Source: Laguncularia racemosa | Taxonomy: Eukaryota > Streptophyta > Magnoliopsida > Myrtales > Combretaceae | Reading direction: 5' to 3' | Assembly: GCA_037954665.1 (NCBI GenBank) | Contig: JBBMOL010000039.1 | Location: 4,960,001-5,024,000 of the forward strand | Length of the DNA stretch: 64,000 nt | Shown: piece by piece, positions 22,301 to 34,300 of the stretch | Position numbering within the stretch: position 1 is the stretch's first letter | Layout: the number at the start of each line of letters is the position of its first letter | Notes under the pieces: model-generated | Seen by the model: the letters and a program-made list of their open reading frames with translations, nothing else | The model's database searches: none | Told to the model about the DNA's origin: nothing | Program-made: the position numbers and the translations under genes

Positions 22301-25300
22301 CGCCGGACTATGAGCAGATATTGTTCCAACAATACCAGCGGTGCCGTCAAAGGCAGCGGTCAGTACACGAGTATACTACTGAGTTCATGAGACTGGCCAA
22401 ACGGAATGACTTGAGGGAGAGTGAAGGCCAGCAAGTAGCACGATACGTAGAAGGCCTGAAGCTCCAGATCAAGCATAAAATAAGAGTCACAATGGTAAGG
22501 AACCTGGTTGAAGCGAAGAACTTGGCCCTCCGAGCCGAATTAATGTTGCAGGAGCAGAGTAGTAGATACAGAGGTGGAAGAAAGGGATATGATGGTGAAG
22601 TTGTAGGCAGCGGTAATAAGTCGGGATTTGAGAAAAACAAAGGTGCTGCATACAAACCTAGTGAGGATAGTGCTAAGAAAGAAGAAAAGATTGAGGGAAA
22701 GAAACTGATGGAACCTAAGGGAGCCCAGAGGCAGAGTAACCCGTATGCCAAGCCTATTTTGGGTAAGTGTTTCCGATGTAATCAACCGGGTCATAGGTCA
22801 AATGAATGTCCTACTAGGAGAAGTGTTAACATCTTTGATAGGGGGGATGAGGATGAGATTTGTTGTGAACCTGATGGAGAGGAAGAATACTATAAGGAGG
22901 AGGAAGAGGTAGCAGAACCAACCTATGTGATTAAGCGGATGATGCTAACCCCGAAACAGGAAGAGATCACATAACGACACCAGTTTTTTTGCACAAGGTG
23001 TACTATTAATGGGAAGGTGTTTGAACTAATAGTAGATAGTGGAAGTTGTGAAAATATCATAGGAAGTGAAGTTGTGAAACAGTTGCAGCTACCTATCGAA
23101 AAGCACCTAAATTCGTACACTATAGGATGGATCAAAGCTGTAGAGAGGATTGAAGTGAAGGAAAGATGTAGGGTACCATTCTCAATAGGGAAATACCACG
23201 ATGAAGCCTTTTGTGACATTGTAGACATGGATGCATGTCATATCTTATTTGGTAGGCTATGGCAGTTTGATGTGAACGTACAACACGCGGGAAAGGAGAA
23301 TGTGTACAGACTGGAGAAAGGGAGTGTGAGGTACACATTGTTGCCGTTGAAGAAGGAAGGACGCTTGAAGGAGAAAAGGGTAGAAAGTCGTTCTTTCTTA
23401 ACCGTCACCCAATCAGAGAAAGACTTGGTGGAAGATTTAAAGGAGTCACGGGTGGTCCATGCTCTTATAGTAAAAGATGTGGCGGCTGGAGAAAATGAAG
23501 CTAGTGTGGAAATACCCAAAGCAGTAAAGAGTTTACTGGAGGAGTTTAAGGAGGTAGCCTGATGACTTACCTGAGGGTCTACTACCTCTAAGAGACATCC
23601 AACATCAGATAGACCTGGTGCTTGGAGCAAGTCTCCCAAACTTACCACACTATAGGATGAGCCCTAAGGAAACTGAGATTCTGCAAGATAAGGTCCAAGA
23701 GCTATTGGACAAGGGGTTTTTCCAGGACAACCTAAGTCTATGTGTGGTCCCAGCATTGTTGACTCCCAAGAAAGATGGGAGCTGGAGGATGTGTGTTGAT
23801 AGTAGGGCTATTAATAAGATCACTATAGGATACAAATTTCCCATTCCATGCCTCGAGGATATGTTGGACAGGTTGAGCGAAGCCATTATCTTCTCCAAGA
23901 TAGATCTGAGGAGTGGATACCATCAGATTCGGATCCGCCCTGGAGATGAATGGAAGACGGCATTCAAGACAAAGGAGGGGCTGTATGAATGGCTGGTGAT
24001 GCCGTTTGGTCTCAGTAACGCACCAAGTACTTTCATGCGAGTGATGAACCGGGTATTAAAACCCTTTAATGGTCGCTTCATTGTCGTGTATTTTGATGAT
24101 ATCTTGGTGTTCAGTAAATCTGAAGAGGAACATCTTGAACATTTGAGATGTGTTATGTCTGTACTGAAAGAGAATAAACTGTTCGCCAATCTAAAGAAAT
24201 GCACATTCTTGTTAAAGCAACTATTGTTCCTTGGGTTTATAGTCAGCAGTGAGGGGGTGATGGTGGATGATGAGAAAGTGAAAGTGATTAGAGAGTGGCT
24301 TACTCCAAAAGCTGTTACTGAGTTGAGAAGTTTTCTCGGCTTGGCTAGCTTCTAGAGGAGGTTTATTAAACACTTCAGTACAGTCGTTGCTCCCTTAACT
24401 GAATGTTTGAAGAAGGGGAAATTTCGATGGGGCGAAGAAGTTGAAGCAAGTTTTATAGACCTGAAGAGACGATTGTGTAGTGCCCCTGTATTAGCGCTAC
24501 CGGATTTTGACAGGTTATTTGAGGTAGATTGCGACGCTAGTGGAGTTGGGGTCAGGGCAGTGCTGTCAGAGGAGAAAAGACCAATAACATTCTACAGCGA
24601 GAAGTTATGTGAAGCTAGGAGGAGTTGGTCTACATATGATAAGGAGTTCTATGCCGTGGTAAGAGCTCTTAAAGTATGGGAACACTATTTGGTTGGAAAG
24701 GAGTTCATCTTGTACTCGGATTGCGGGGCTCTTAAATACCTAAGCGGCCAAACCCGGATAAGTAAAGACATGCATGCAAGGTGGATTGAGTTCTTACAAA
24801 GATTTCCTTTCAGATTGATGCACAAGTCAGGTGTGCAAAACAAGGTAGCGGACGCCTTGAGTAGAAGAGTTGATGTCTTGCTCACTCTGAGTGCGGACAT
24901 TGTCAGATTTGAAAGATTAAAGGAGCTATACGAAAGGGATGGAGATTTTAAAGAAACGTGGAATAAATGTGCTAACAGAGAACCTTGTGATGACTACCAT
25001 ATTCACGACGGATACCTAATGAAAGGGAATTAGCTGTATATCCGTGAGTCGTCTTTACGGGAAAAACTTATCCGAGACCTACACGGTGGTGGATTGGTAG
25101 GACATATGGGCAGAGATAAGACCCTAGCTGCAGTTGCCAAAAGGTATTTTTAGCCTCGGTTAAGGAGGGATGTGTATAGAATTGTGGAAAGGTGTTATAT
25201 TTGCCAAGTGTCGAAGGGGCAATCCCAGAACACTGGCCTGTATACTCCTCTCCCTATGCTGGCGAACATTTGGGAGGACATGTTGATGGACTTTGTACTT

Positions 25301-28300
25301 GGTTTGCCTCATACCCAACGAGGTGCTAACTCTGTTTTTGTTGTAGTTGTCAGGTTTTCCAAGATGGCGCACTTTATTCCCTGTAGGAAGGCCGTTGATG
25401 CACGGGCAATCGTATGGCTATTCTTCAAGGAAGTGGTGTGCCTACATGGGGTCCTAAAGTCCATTACCATCGGCAGAGATAGCAAGTTCTTTAGCCATTT
25501 TTGGAGGACTCTCTGGTATATGTTTGACTCATCTCTGAATTACAGCAGCACAGCTCATCCTCAAACCGATGGTCAAACGGAAGTAACCAACCGGATCCTC
25601 GAAAACCTCATTAGAAGCATTTGCTGTGAAAAGCTAGGGCAATGGGATCAAGCGTTGGCTCAAGCTAAATTCACTTACAATAGTTCCGTCCATCGAACTA
25701 TTGGAAGATCACCGTTCTCAGTGGTGTACACCAAAACGCCACAACACGCGCTGGACCTAATCAAGTTACCCAAGGGTATGGTGGGTGACGTTGCTGCTAA
25801 GCATATGGCGGAACAATGCCAAAACACCACAGTGGAAGTCAGACGGAAAATAGAAGAAGCCAATACCCGATATAAAGGGGCTGCGGATAAGCATAGATGA
25901 AAGAAATTGTTTGACGTGGGCAATCAGGTAATGGTTTATCTTCGGAAAGAGCGTTTCCCTACGGGCAGATATGGGAAAGTCCAACCAAAGAAATATGGGC
26001 CTTATGAAGTAGTGCGTAAGATAAATGACAACGCGTACATTGTACAGCTTCCCGAAGATATGAACATCTTCTACACTTTTAATGTAGTGGATTTATCTCT
26101 TTCCACCCTGATGACACACCGTTATATCCTGAAGAGAACTCGGGGTCGAGTTCTTCATTGGTGGGAGAGAATGATGCAGACATCGTAGCGGACATGGGTT
26201 GATACACAGTTGTGTATCATGTCAGAGAACTTCCAGAAACACACACGGCTTCATACACGGCCAAGAGGCACGACCGTGTGAGATACTTGGATGATTCTTA
26301 GAAATGTACACGGCCTCTTACACGACCAGGAGGCACGGCCGTGTGTTCTGTCGAGATCTCTCCCAGAAGCATACATGGCTGCATGCACGGCTAGGAGACA
26401 CAGCCATGTATTATGCCAGAAATATTCCCAGAAGCATACACGGCTTTCAGGCACAGTCGTGTATACGACAGATGACGGATGTGTATACTTATATTTATTT
26501 CCACATGTACATCTATATTTCCTTTTTTACGTATTTTCCAGAAGAGTATATATAGTTACTAGGTCATTTTAGGGTTACGCTTTATTCAATATTCAATATA
26601 CACTTTTAGATAAGAGTTTCTCTACTTTATCGGTTGTGCGCAATCGAGGTTTGTCCAAGGGATAATTCATAATTATTTTTTGCTTGTTGCTAGGCCAATC
26701 CTAGAATTGGACTCTTATCATTTACGCTTTCCACGCTGCGTCATCCATCCTTCTTATTAGGTATTCCCATGCATTATACTGTTAGAAGCTCCAAGAAAGC
26801 CAAAGCTATAGAATAAAAGTTAATTTTCAATAGAAAAATGAGATTCTTGTACAAGTCAAGGTTCAATTCTTGCTTAGACATCGAGGAGATATAATGCTTA
26901 TGAGCTACGAGACTCGACGAATAATTGAAGAAGTTACAGAAACGGTTGCCAATTTGGGAATGGAAAACCGAAAAAGAGAAAACCTTTGGCGCTTCCCCAG
27001 CTCAATCAGATATCTTTCTTTGTATAGATTCTAGCTACTCAGTTAAAACAAAGAATTATGATATTTCTAAGAACAAAACTATGTAATGAAAATATTTTTA
27101 AAGCCTTATGTTAGTATGTGAACATGGCAAAGTACATTAACAATCAATATCCTAGTCCAAGTTGCAACATTACCAACCACCTACCAGAACTATTTTTAGG
27201 AACTTTTTATGAGAGGAGGTGCAATGCTCAGACTGTTTTTGATTTTGGTAAAAACATCTGACTCTACCTCATAAACAAGAGAGTGAATTTTGGACATCCG
27301 GTTGAATACAGAACATATTGCTTACTGTGATTAGTACATTGGAGGCGCACTGTATTCACTGAACAATATTTTTGGAAAATAACATTTGGAAATTAGCTTT
27401 ACGTACGACTGAATAAATAAAGTTGAATGGCAAGGCGTTATGGAACAAGATGGTCTTGTGCTGATAATTATCAGATATTTCCTTATCAACACTAGAAACA
27501 ATTTCACCAGGGCTTTGTCAATTTTCAATAGCACTAAAAAATCCAGCTAAAAAGAAAATGTACAACTTATTGTAATTTTGTCAGTTAGGTCTATCATTAT
27601 GTTCAGAAATCAATATTTGCATCGAGAATGAAGGAGAGGTTTCCACTTACATCTCCCGGCCCCACTATTACAGGGAAAGTTTTGTTGCAGACAGTGAAGT
27701 CCTGCAGGCAAAGAGCTACAAAGGGAAAAGAAAAGAATTACTTAGAAAGCAATACGATAAAGCTTGATGGGAAGCATAGAAAATATTACAGTGGATAATT
27801 CTTTATTAGGACTATGATACAAATGGTTGTAGCCGTTGAGAGAATCACATCGTTAGTGATAAGTCATGCCAAAGTTCCACATTCAAGACCTTCAAGTCAA
27901 GTAGAACAGGCTATGTAAAAGCACTCCAATCTATACCCTTTTAGTGCAAGCGCATCCTAGCAGTCTGTCCAGGCAGCTCCATGGCCAGCTCAACCAGTTG
28001 ACTGGCCTACTTACCATCTTTTCATATTTTTCCTCTCTGGAGCTATTCCTTATATTAGAGAGCTTAAAATTTGTACTAAACTAATTTATTCAGCACATTA
28101 TGAGGATTTTTACATTTTTAATTTTTATTTGTAAAATAAATTTTATAAGTTCTCGTTTTCATATTTATTAGTGGCGGCTATATCCCTTTGCTTCAACTGA
28201 AGGTTAATTTGTCGCATTCGTTGACATTGTAGGACGTAGAAAAGTTTCAGGAGAAAATAGTTGAGAAGAATACACAAAGAGGACAGACAGTAATCACAGT

Positions 28301-31300
28301 AGAAGCGAACATTTGCATAAACAGCGAGTATACCATTATTGGAGTGAAAGTTGTTATTCACCTAAAGATTCATGAATGCTGTCGAAGAATTATGTGGCTT
28401 TATTTGGAATGATTGTATAAGATTTTGTAGTATATAATTTTTTAATTTTTAAGTATTATAATTAGGTACAGATTTTTTTTTTAAGAGGTTATAGATTTTT
28501 AAGAGTTTATTGCCTTTTTAAGCTAGTAAATTATATATATATATTTAATATTGTAATCTAATTAAAATAAATAGAAATTCATTATCATTTTACATTTTTT
28601 GTCATGGTATTAGAGTTGTTAGTTCTTTCTTAACAAAACTATGAATCTTTTTCTGGCCATATCCAACTGAGCTCCATCTTCATTGTTCCTCTCTTTATCT
28701 TAGCCTTCTCTCTCTTTTCCCTTATTTGTATCTTTTTTCATTCAATCAATCATGTTAGAACATTATACCAAAATCATTAGCCTAGTCTCGACTACCTATG
28801 CACTCGAGAATATTATTGCTACTGGAATCAAGATTTATAGAACATTCAAGCCACATATCGATTGAATGGAAAAAATTAATTTAAAGTGCTCACAATTGGT
28901 TCGCACTTTTCTAAAGGGTAGAGGAAAATTGAGTCATTTAATGGACACAGGTCCTTCACAGGACAATCCCAAATTTGCGACATGGGACGAACAAGACTCT
29001 AGTGATGTCATGGTTATGGAACTCAATGCTGCCAAAAATTAGTGATACATGTATGTTTCTCAAATTTGCCAACAAGATTTGGGAAGTTGTTTAAGAAACA
29101 TATTCCAAGGTTAATGATGCTGCACAAATATATGAAATTAAGACTAAAATTTCAGCAACCAAACAAGGGACTTCGACTATCACTGAGTATTTGAGTCTCT
29201 TACAAGGTTTGTGGCAAGAAATGGATCATTATCAATGTATCCAAATGTGCTGCAATGAAGATGCAGCAATTCTAAAGCATTTTTTCGAGAAAAATTGTAT
29301 TTATGATTTTCTTACAAGATTAAATGTTGAATTTGATGCTGTTAGAGTGTAGATTTTGGGAAAACTAGACTCGCCATCTCTAAATGTGATAATCTTGATT
29401 ATACACGTTGAAGAAGGACATTGAAGCATTATGCTTGAACCTCAAGGAACAGATGGTTCTACACTTATTACTAGAGCCATAGAATTGAAAGTGGCAAACA
29501 ATCCTCCTTCGTTAATTACTCGAGGTGACTTAACCAAACCATTCAACCAAGACTCTCTATTCTACACATACTTTAAAAAGCATCATCACACTAAGGAGAG
29601 ATGCTAGAAACTTCATCACAGGGCCAATGAAAAGTTTAATCAAAGCATGAGTAGTCGAAGTTAGGCACATATGGCGAGTACTTAGTTGACCAATGAAGGA
29701 AATTTTAAGAAATCCATACCTAAATGTAACAACGATGAAATTGAGAAACTAAAGACTTTTTTGGGATCTCTTGAGAAGCCAACCTCGACAGGTACTTGTT
29801 CATTGGTGTTTTTAGCTATTTCTTCTTCCTCTTGCATTAATGTCTTAGAAAGAAATTCTCCTCACATATGGCTAATTGATTCTAAAGCCACTAACCATAT
29901 GATTTGTTTCTTCAATCATTTTATCTCTTATACTCCCAACTGTAGCCATAGAAAGATCACAATAGCTGACAAATCCATCACCACCGTAGCTAGCCATGGG
30001 GATATTTACATAAAAAAGGACATTATACTAAAAAATGTCCTCCATGTTCCAAAGCTATTTACAAGCCTTATTTCCATTAAAAAATTAACTAAAGATTTAA
30101 ATTGCAGTGTAACCCTTTTCCCTTCACATTGTGTTTTTAAGGAACTTGACACAAAGAAGATGATTGGATGTGCTAGTTAGAGAGACGGTCTCTATTTTTT
30201 TGCAAAAACAAAGCAATATAACAGGTTTTGAAAATCCCATATCTATATCCTTTTTTTTTTTTTAGGTTATAATGTCAAACCAAAATAAAATTTGGCTTTA
30301 TCATCGTCATTTAGGTCATCCATCTTTTAGAGTGCTCAAGTTAATGTTTCCTTCCTTATTTAAGGGTCTTGCTTTTGAAGCCCTTTGTCGTAATGATTGT
30401 GAACTTGCCAAGCACAAACGTGCTTCCTTTCCAATAAGCAATAGAAAAACCTCTAGTCATATTTTCTCTCATTCATAGTGATATTTGGGGACCCTCTACC
30501 ATTGAAAATGTTTTTGGTGCTAGGTGGTTTGTTTCATTTATTGATAATTGTACTTAAGTTACATGGCTTTACCTCTTGAAAAATAAATCTGATGTGAGCA
30601 CTGTTTTTCCTAATTTTACAACATGATCATACTCATTTTGATGTAAAAATTAAGAAATTTCGATCAAACAATGTGAAGGATTATTTTAATCAAATCCTTA
30701 CTCCATTCTTTCAAAAAATAGAAATCAATCAAATCCTTACTCCATTCTTTCGAAAAATAGAAATCATTCATGAATCTTCATATGTTACCACTCCACAACA
30801 AAATGGAGTGGTTGAGCAAAAGAATGGTCATCTCCTAAAGGTCACCAGAGCATTGCTATTTCAGAAGAGTGTTCTTAAACATTACTGGGGTGAAGTTGTG
30901 TTAACCATAACCCGTAATCTTCATGTGTTACCACTTCACAACAAAATGGAGTGGTTGAGCAAAAGAATGGCCATCTCCTAAAGGTCACCAAAGCATTGCT
31001 ATTTCATAAGAGTGTTCCTAAACAATACTGGGGTGAAGTTATGTAACCATAACCCATCTTATTGACAGGCTCCTGGCATATATCTTGGGGTTCAAAAGTC
31101 CAATTGATATTCTCACAATTTTTTTCCCAAACTTCTCTACTTCAAATAATCTCATTCCTCAAATCTTTAGGTATGTTGCATTTGTTCATGTTCATTCTCA
31201 TAATAGGAGCAAATTGGATCCACGTGCTCTTTGATGCATTTTTATCGAATATTCCTCCACACAGAAGGGTTATAAATGTTTTCATCCACTCACTATAAGA

Positions 31301-34300
31301 TTTTTTTTCTCAGCTAGTGTTACTTTTATCGAAGATGAATCATTTTTTACAAATGCTTATCTTCAAAGGGAGACCTTAAATGAAGATAAGGACATGTTTC
31401 TTCTTGATCCTAGTTTTATTCAAGATGTTCAATTTAAGTCTATCACCATAACTATCTCTAAGTCTACTTCTCCATCAATTAAATCAATTGAGTTAGCCAA
31501 ATCAATTAAAAGGATGAAAGATGAGGGAAATCAAGATAACATTCCGCCATTATAGGTTTATTTCAAGAAGAAACTACCAGTCTCTCGACCAGTACAAGTG
31601 CAATCTCCCATTCATGTTGTTGCCCAAATTCCTGAAACCACTTCTAAACTAACCAAAGGAGTCACACAAATTGAACCAATGGGCGAACATGAAAAGCTAA
31701 GTACTAAAGACCTAGACCTGCCAATTGCACCTAGGAAAGGAACAAGAACTTGCATGAAACATCCTCTATATCTCTTCATGTCCTATTAAAATATATACCA
31801 AAACCATAGAGCCTTCCTAACCATCTCCATACAATTCCCACACTGAGAAATCTAATCAAGGCATTAGGAGACAATAAATGGGAAGATGCTATGAAAACTG
31901 AGATGGAAGCCCTTAAGAGGAACAAGACATGGGAGTTAGTTGAATTTCTAAGAGGGAAGAAACTAGTTAGATGTAGATGGGTTTTCATTATAAAATACAA
32001 GGCTGATGGCTTAGTAGAAAGATATAAGGCAAGATTAATGGCCAAAGGGTATACTTAAACCTACGACATTGATTATCGTGAGACATTTGCCCCTGTTGCA
32101 AAATTGAACATTGTACAAATATTGTTGTCTTTAGCTACTAATTTTGGCTAGAATCTACAATAGTTTGATGTTAATAATGCATTCCTCCATGGTAATCTAG
32201 AAGAGGAAGTTTGCATGGAAGTTCCTCCTAAATTTGAATCTAAAGGGGGAATGGTGTGCACGTTGAAAAAAGCTCTTTATGGACTCAAACAATCACCATG
32301 AGCTTAGTTTAGGAGGTTTACTAAGGTAATGAACTCACTAGGATACAATCAAAGTCAAGGAGACCATACTTTGTTTGTGAGAGACTCAAATTGTGGGAGA
32401 GTCATAACATTGCTAATTTATGTAGATGATATCATTATAATAGGTAATTATGAAGAAGAGATGAACGATTTGAAGCAATGTCTCTTGAAGGAGTTTGACA
32501 TCAAAGAGCTTGGAAAATTAAAATACTTACTGGGCATTGAAGTAACACATTCAAAGCAAGGAACTTTCATCTCACAACAAAACTATGTACTCGACTTATT
32601 GAAAGAAATAAGGAAGATAGGTTGTAAATTGGTTGAGACACTAATCAAATTTAATCATGGATTATGTTATGCACTAGAAGATCCCATAGTAAATAGAGGA
32701 TCTTACCAATGGCTTGTTAGGAGGTTGATATATTTAGCACACATAAGACAAAATATAGCATTTGCAATTAGTGTGGCAAACCAATTTATGCACAATCCTA
32801 AAGTATCACACCTCAAAGTAGTAAATAGGATATTACAATACTTGAAAGGTAGCCTAGGAAGGGGAATTTTATTTAAGCGAGGAACAGGCACAGACATGAC
32901 ATTAAAAGCTTATACTGATGTAGATTATGCGGGATCTTTGGTCGATAGAAGATCGACATCTGGTTACTATACTCTCTTAGGTGGGAATCTTGTAATATAG
33001 AGAAGTAAGAAGCAGAACATGGTAGCGACATCAAGCACAAAGTCAAAGTTTAGATCAATGGTATTAGGAATATGTGAATTACTCTAATTGAAGATAATCT
33101 TAGATGACTTCAGAATCGAATGGAAAGGACCCATGAGGTTATACTATGATAATAAACTAGCCATCAATATTGCTCATAACCCTATTCAACACAATTGAAC
33201 AAAGCACATTGAAGTTGGCAGACGTTTTATCAAGAAGGAACTAAATAGTGGTCTAATATGCACTCTATTTATTTCAACCAAGAATCAGTTAGCAGATGTA
33301 CTCACAAAGGGACTACCAAGCACTATGTTTCAAAATATTATTAGCAAGCTTGGAATGGAAGATATCCATTCACCAGCTTGAAGGGAGTGTTGAATTATGT
33401 GGCTTTATTCAGAGAGATTGTGTAAGATTCTATAGTATGTAACTTCCTGATTTTTAAGAATTATAATTAGGTATAGATTTTTTATTCTTTTAAGAGGTTG
33501 TAGATTTTTAGGAGTTTATTACCTTTTTAAGCTAGTCAATTGTGTATATGAATTTAGAGTTGTAACCTAACTAAAATAAGATAGAAATTCATTATTATTT
33601 TGTGTTTTTTGTCACATGCATCGTAAGTAGAAATTCATTATTATTTTGTGTTTTTTGTCACATGCATCGTAAGTAAAATTATAATGATGAGAGTTACCTA
33701 ATATTGTTGTTGTCTATTGTAAAGTTATTTCCAACTAGATTGCTACAAAAGTAGATAAGAATTTTGTCATTTGAAAATTACAGGCATCCATCTCTTGAAT
33801 TGAGAGTATAATCAATCTTACAGCTGCATGTTCTGTTCATTAATCCAAGTGGGCAAACTTCCCATTAAGTTATTGTAAGATACATCTCTGTAAGCAATAG
33901 AATTGTTAGAAGTAAGTAAACCCCAAATAAGTAAAAGCATCCCTTATTGAAATCATTATCATTTTCATCTTTCATAAGGATCTAAGCTAAAAGGGCTAAT
34001 ACAAGTTTGTCAATCATTAGTTGGTGATTAACTAGAAATGAGAAATGTTGTTTAATATTTAGTGGAAATCATCACTTAGAAAGTTCGTAAAACTTACAAT
34101 GTGCTTAGAGATTGACTTATCTGCGTAGGGAGGGTACCATTCAAGCTGTTGTTACTTAAAAACCTATAGTGAGGAGCAATGTCAATGCTTCATGATTTTA
34201 ATGACTATATTAGGGCAAAAGTAGAATTATTATGCAAAGAAGGTATATTACAAGAATCTGAGATCAGTCAAATTGAAAAGTACATCCGGAACAGGCCCAA

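Larger units (their letters stand above)
20987..26743 (+). mobile_element. Ty3/gypsy LTR retrotransposon in intron 16
   Basis: Two 572-bp LTRs (20987-21558, 26172-26743) start TGATGC and end GTCA. The 5-bp target-site duplication TCCAT is perfect (20982-20986 and 26744-26748). An initiator-Met type primer-binding site (TGGTATCAAAGC, 21561) and a polypurine tract (GGTGGGAGAGAA) before the 3' LTR are present. The coding region is nearly collinear with gag-protease-RT-RNase H-integrase but has several stops, so it is no longer autonomous. It lies antisense to the receptor gene. By eye about 60 of 572 LTR positions differ, mostly transitions, so the insertion is not recent. Confidence 0.95.
28380..33614 (+). 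mobile_element. Ty1/copia LTR retrotransposon in intron 15
   Basis: LTRs of 225 and 227 bp (28380-28604, 33388-33614) begin TGT and end TTTTTTGTCA. The primer-binding site TGGTATTAGAG directly follows at 28605, and AAGGGAG precedes the 3' LTR. Flanks AATGC (28375-28379) and CATGC (33615-33619) look like a target-site duplication with one substitution. It lies antisense to the receptor gene. The coding region is complete in order but broken by stops and internal duplications. Confidence 0.9.

Noticed and set aside
21805..25984. Many minus-strand frames across the gypsy element
   Set aside because: They are shadows of the plus-strand gag-pol coding region and match no protein family.
28320..28362. 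Candidate receptor exon 15 encoding VNNNFHSNNG
   Set aside because: Its acceptor gives the wrong phase (immediate stop) and its donor does not fit exon 16. The 45-bp segment 33698-33742 has correct phases and the expected residues.
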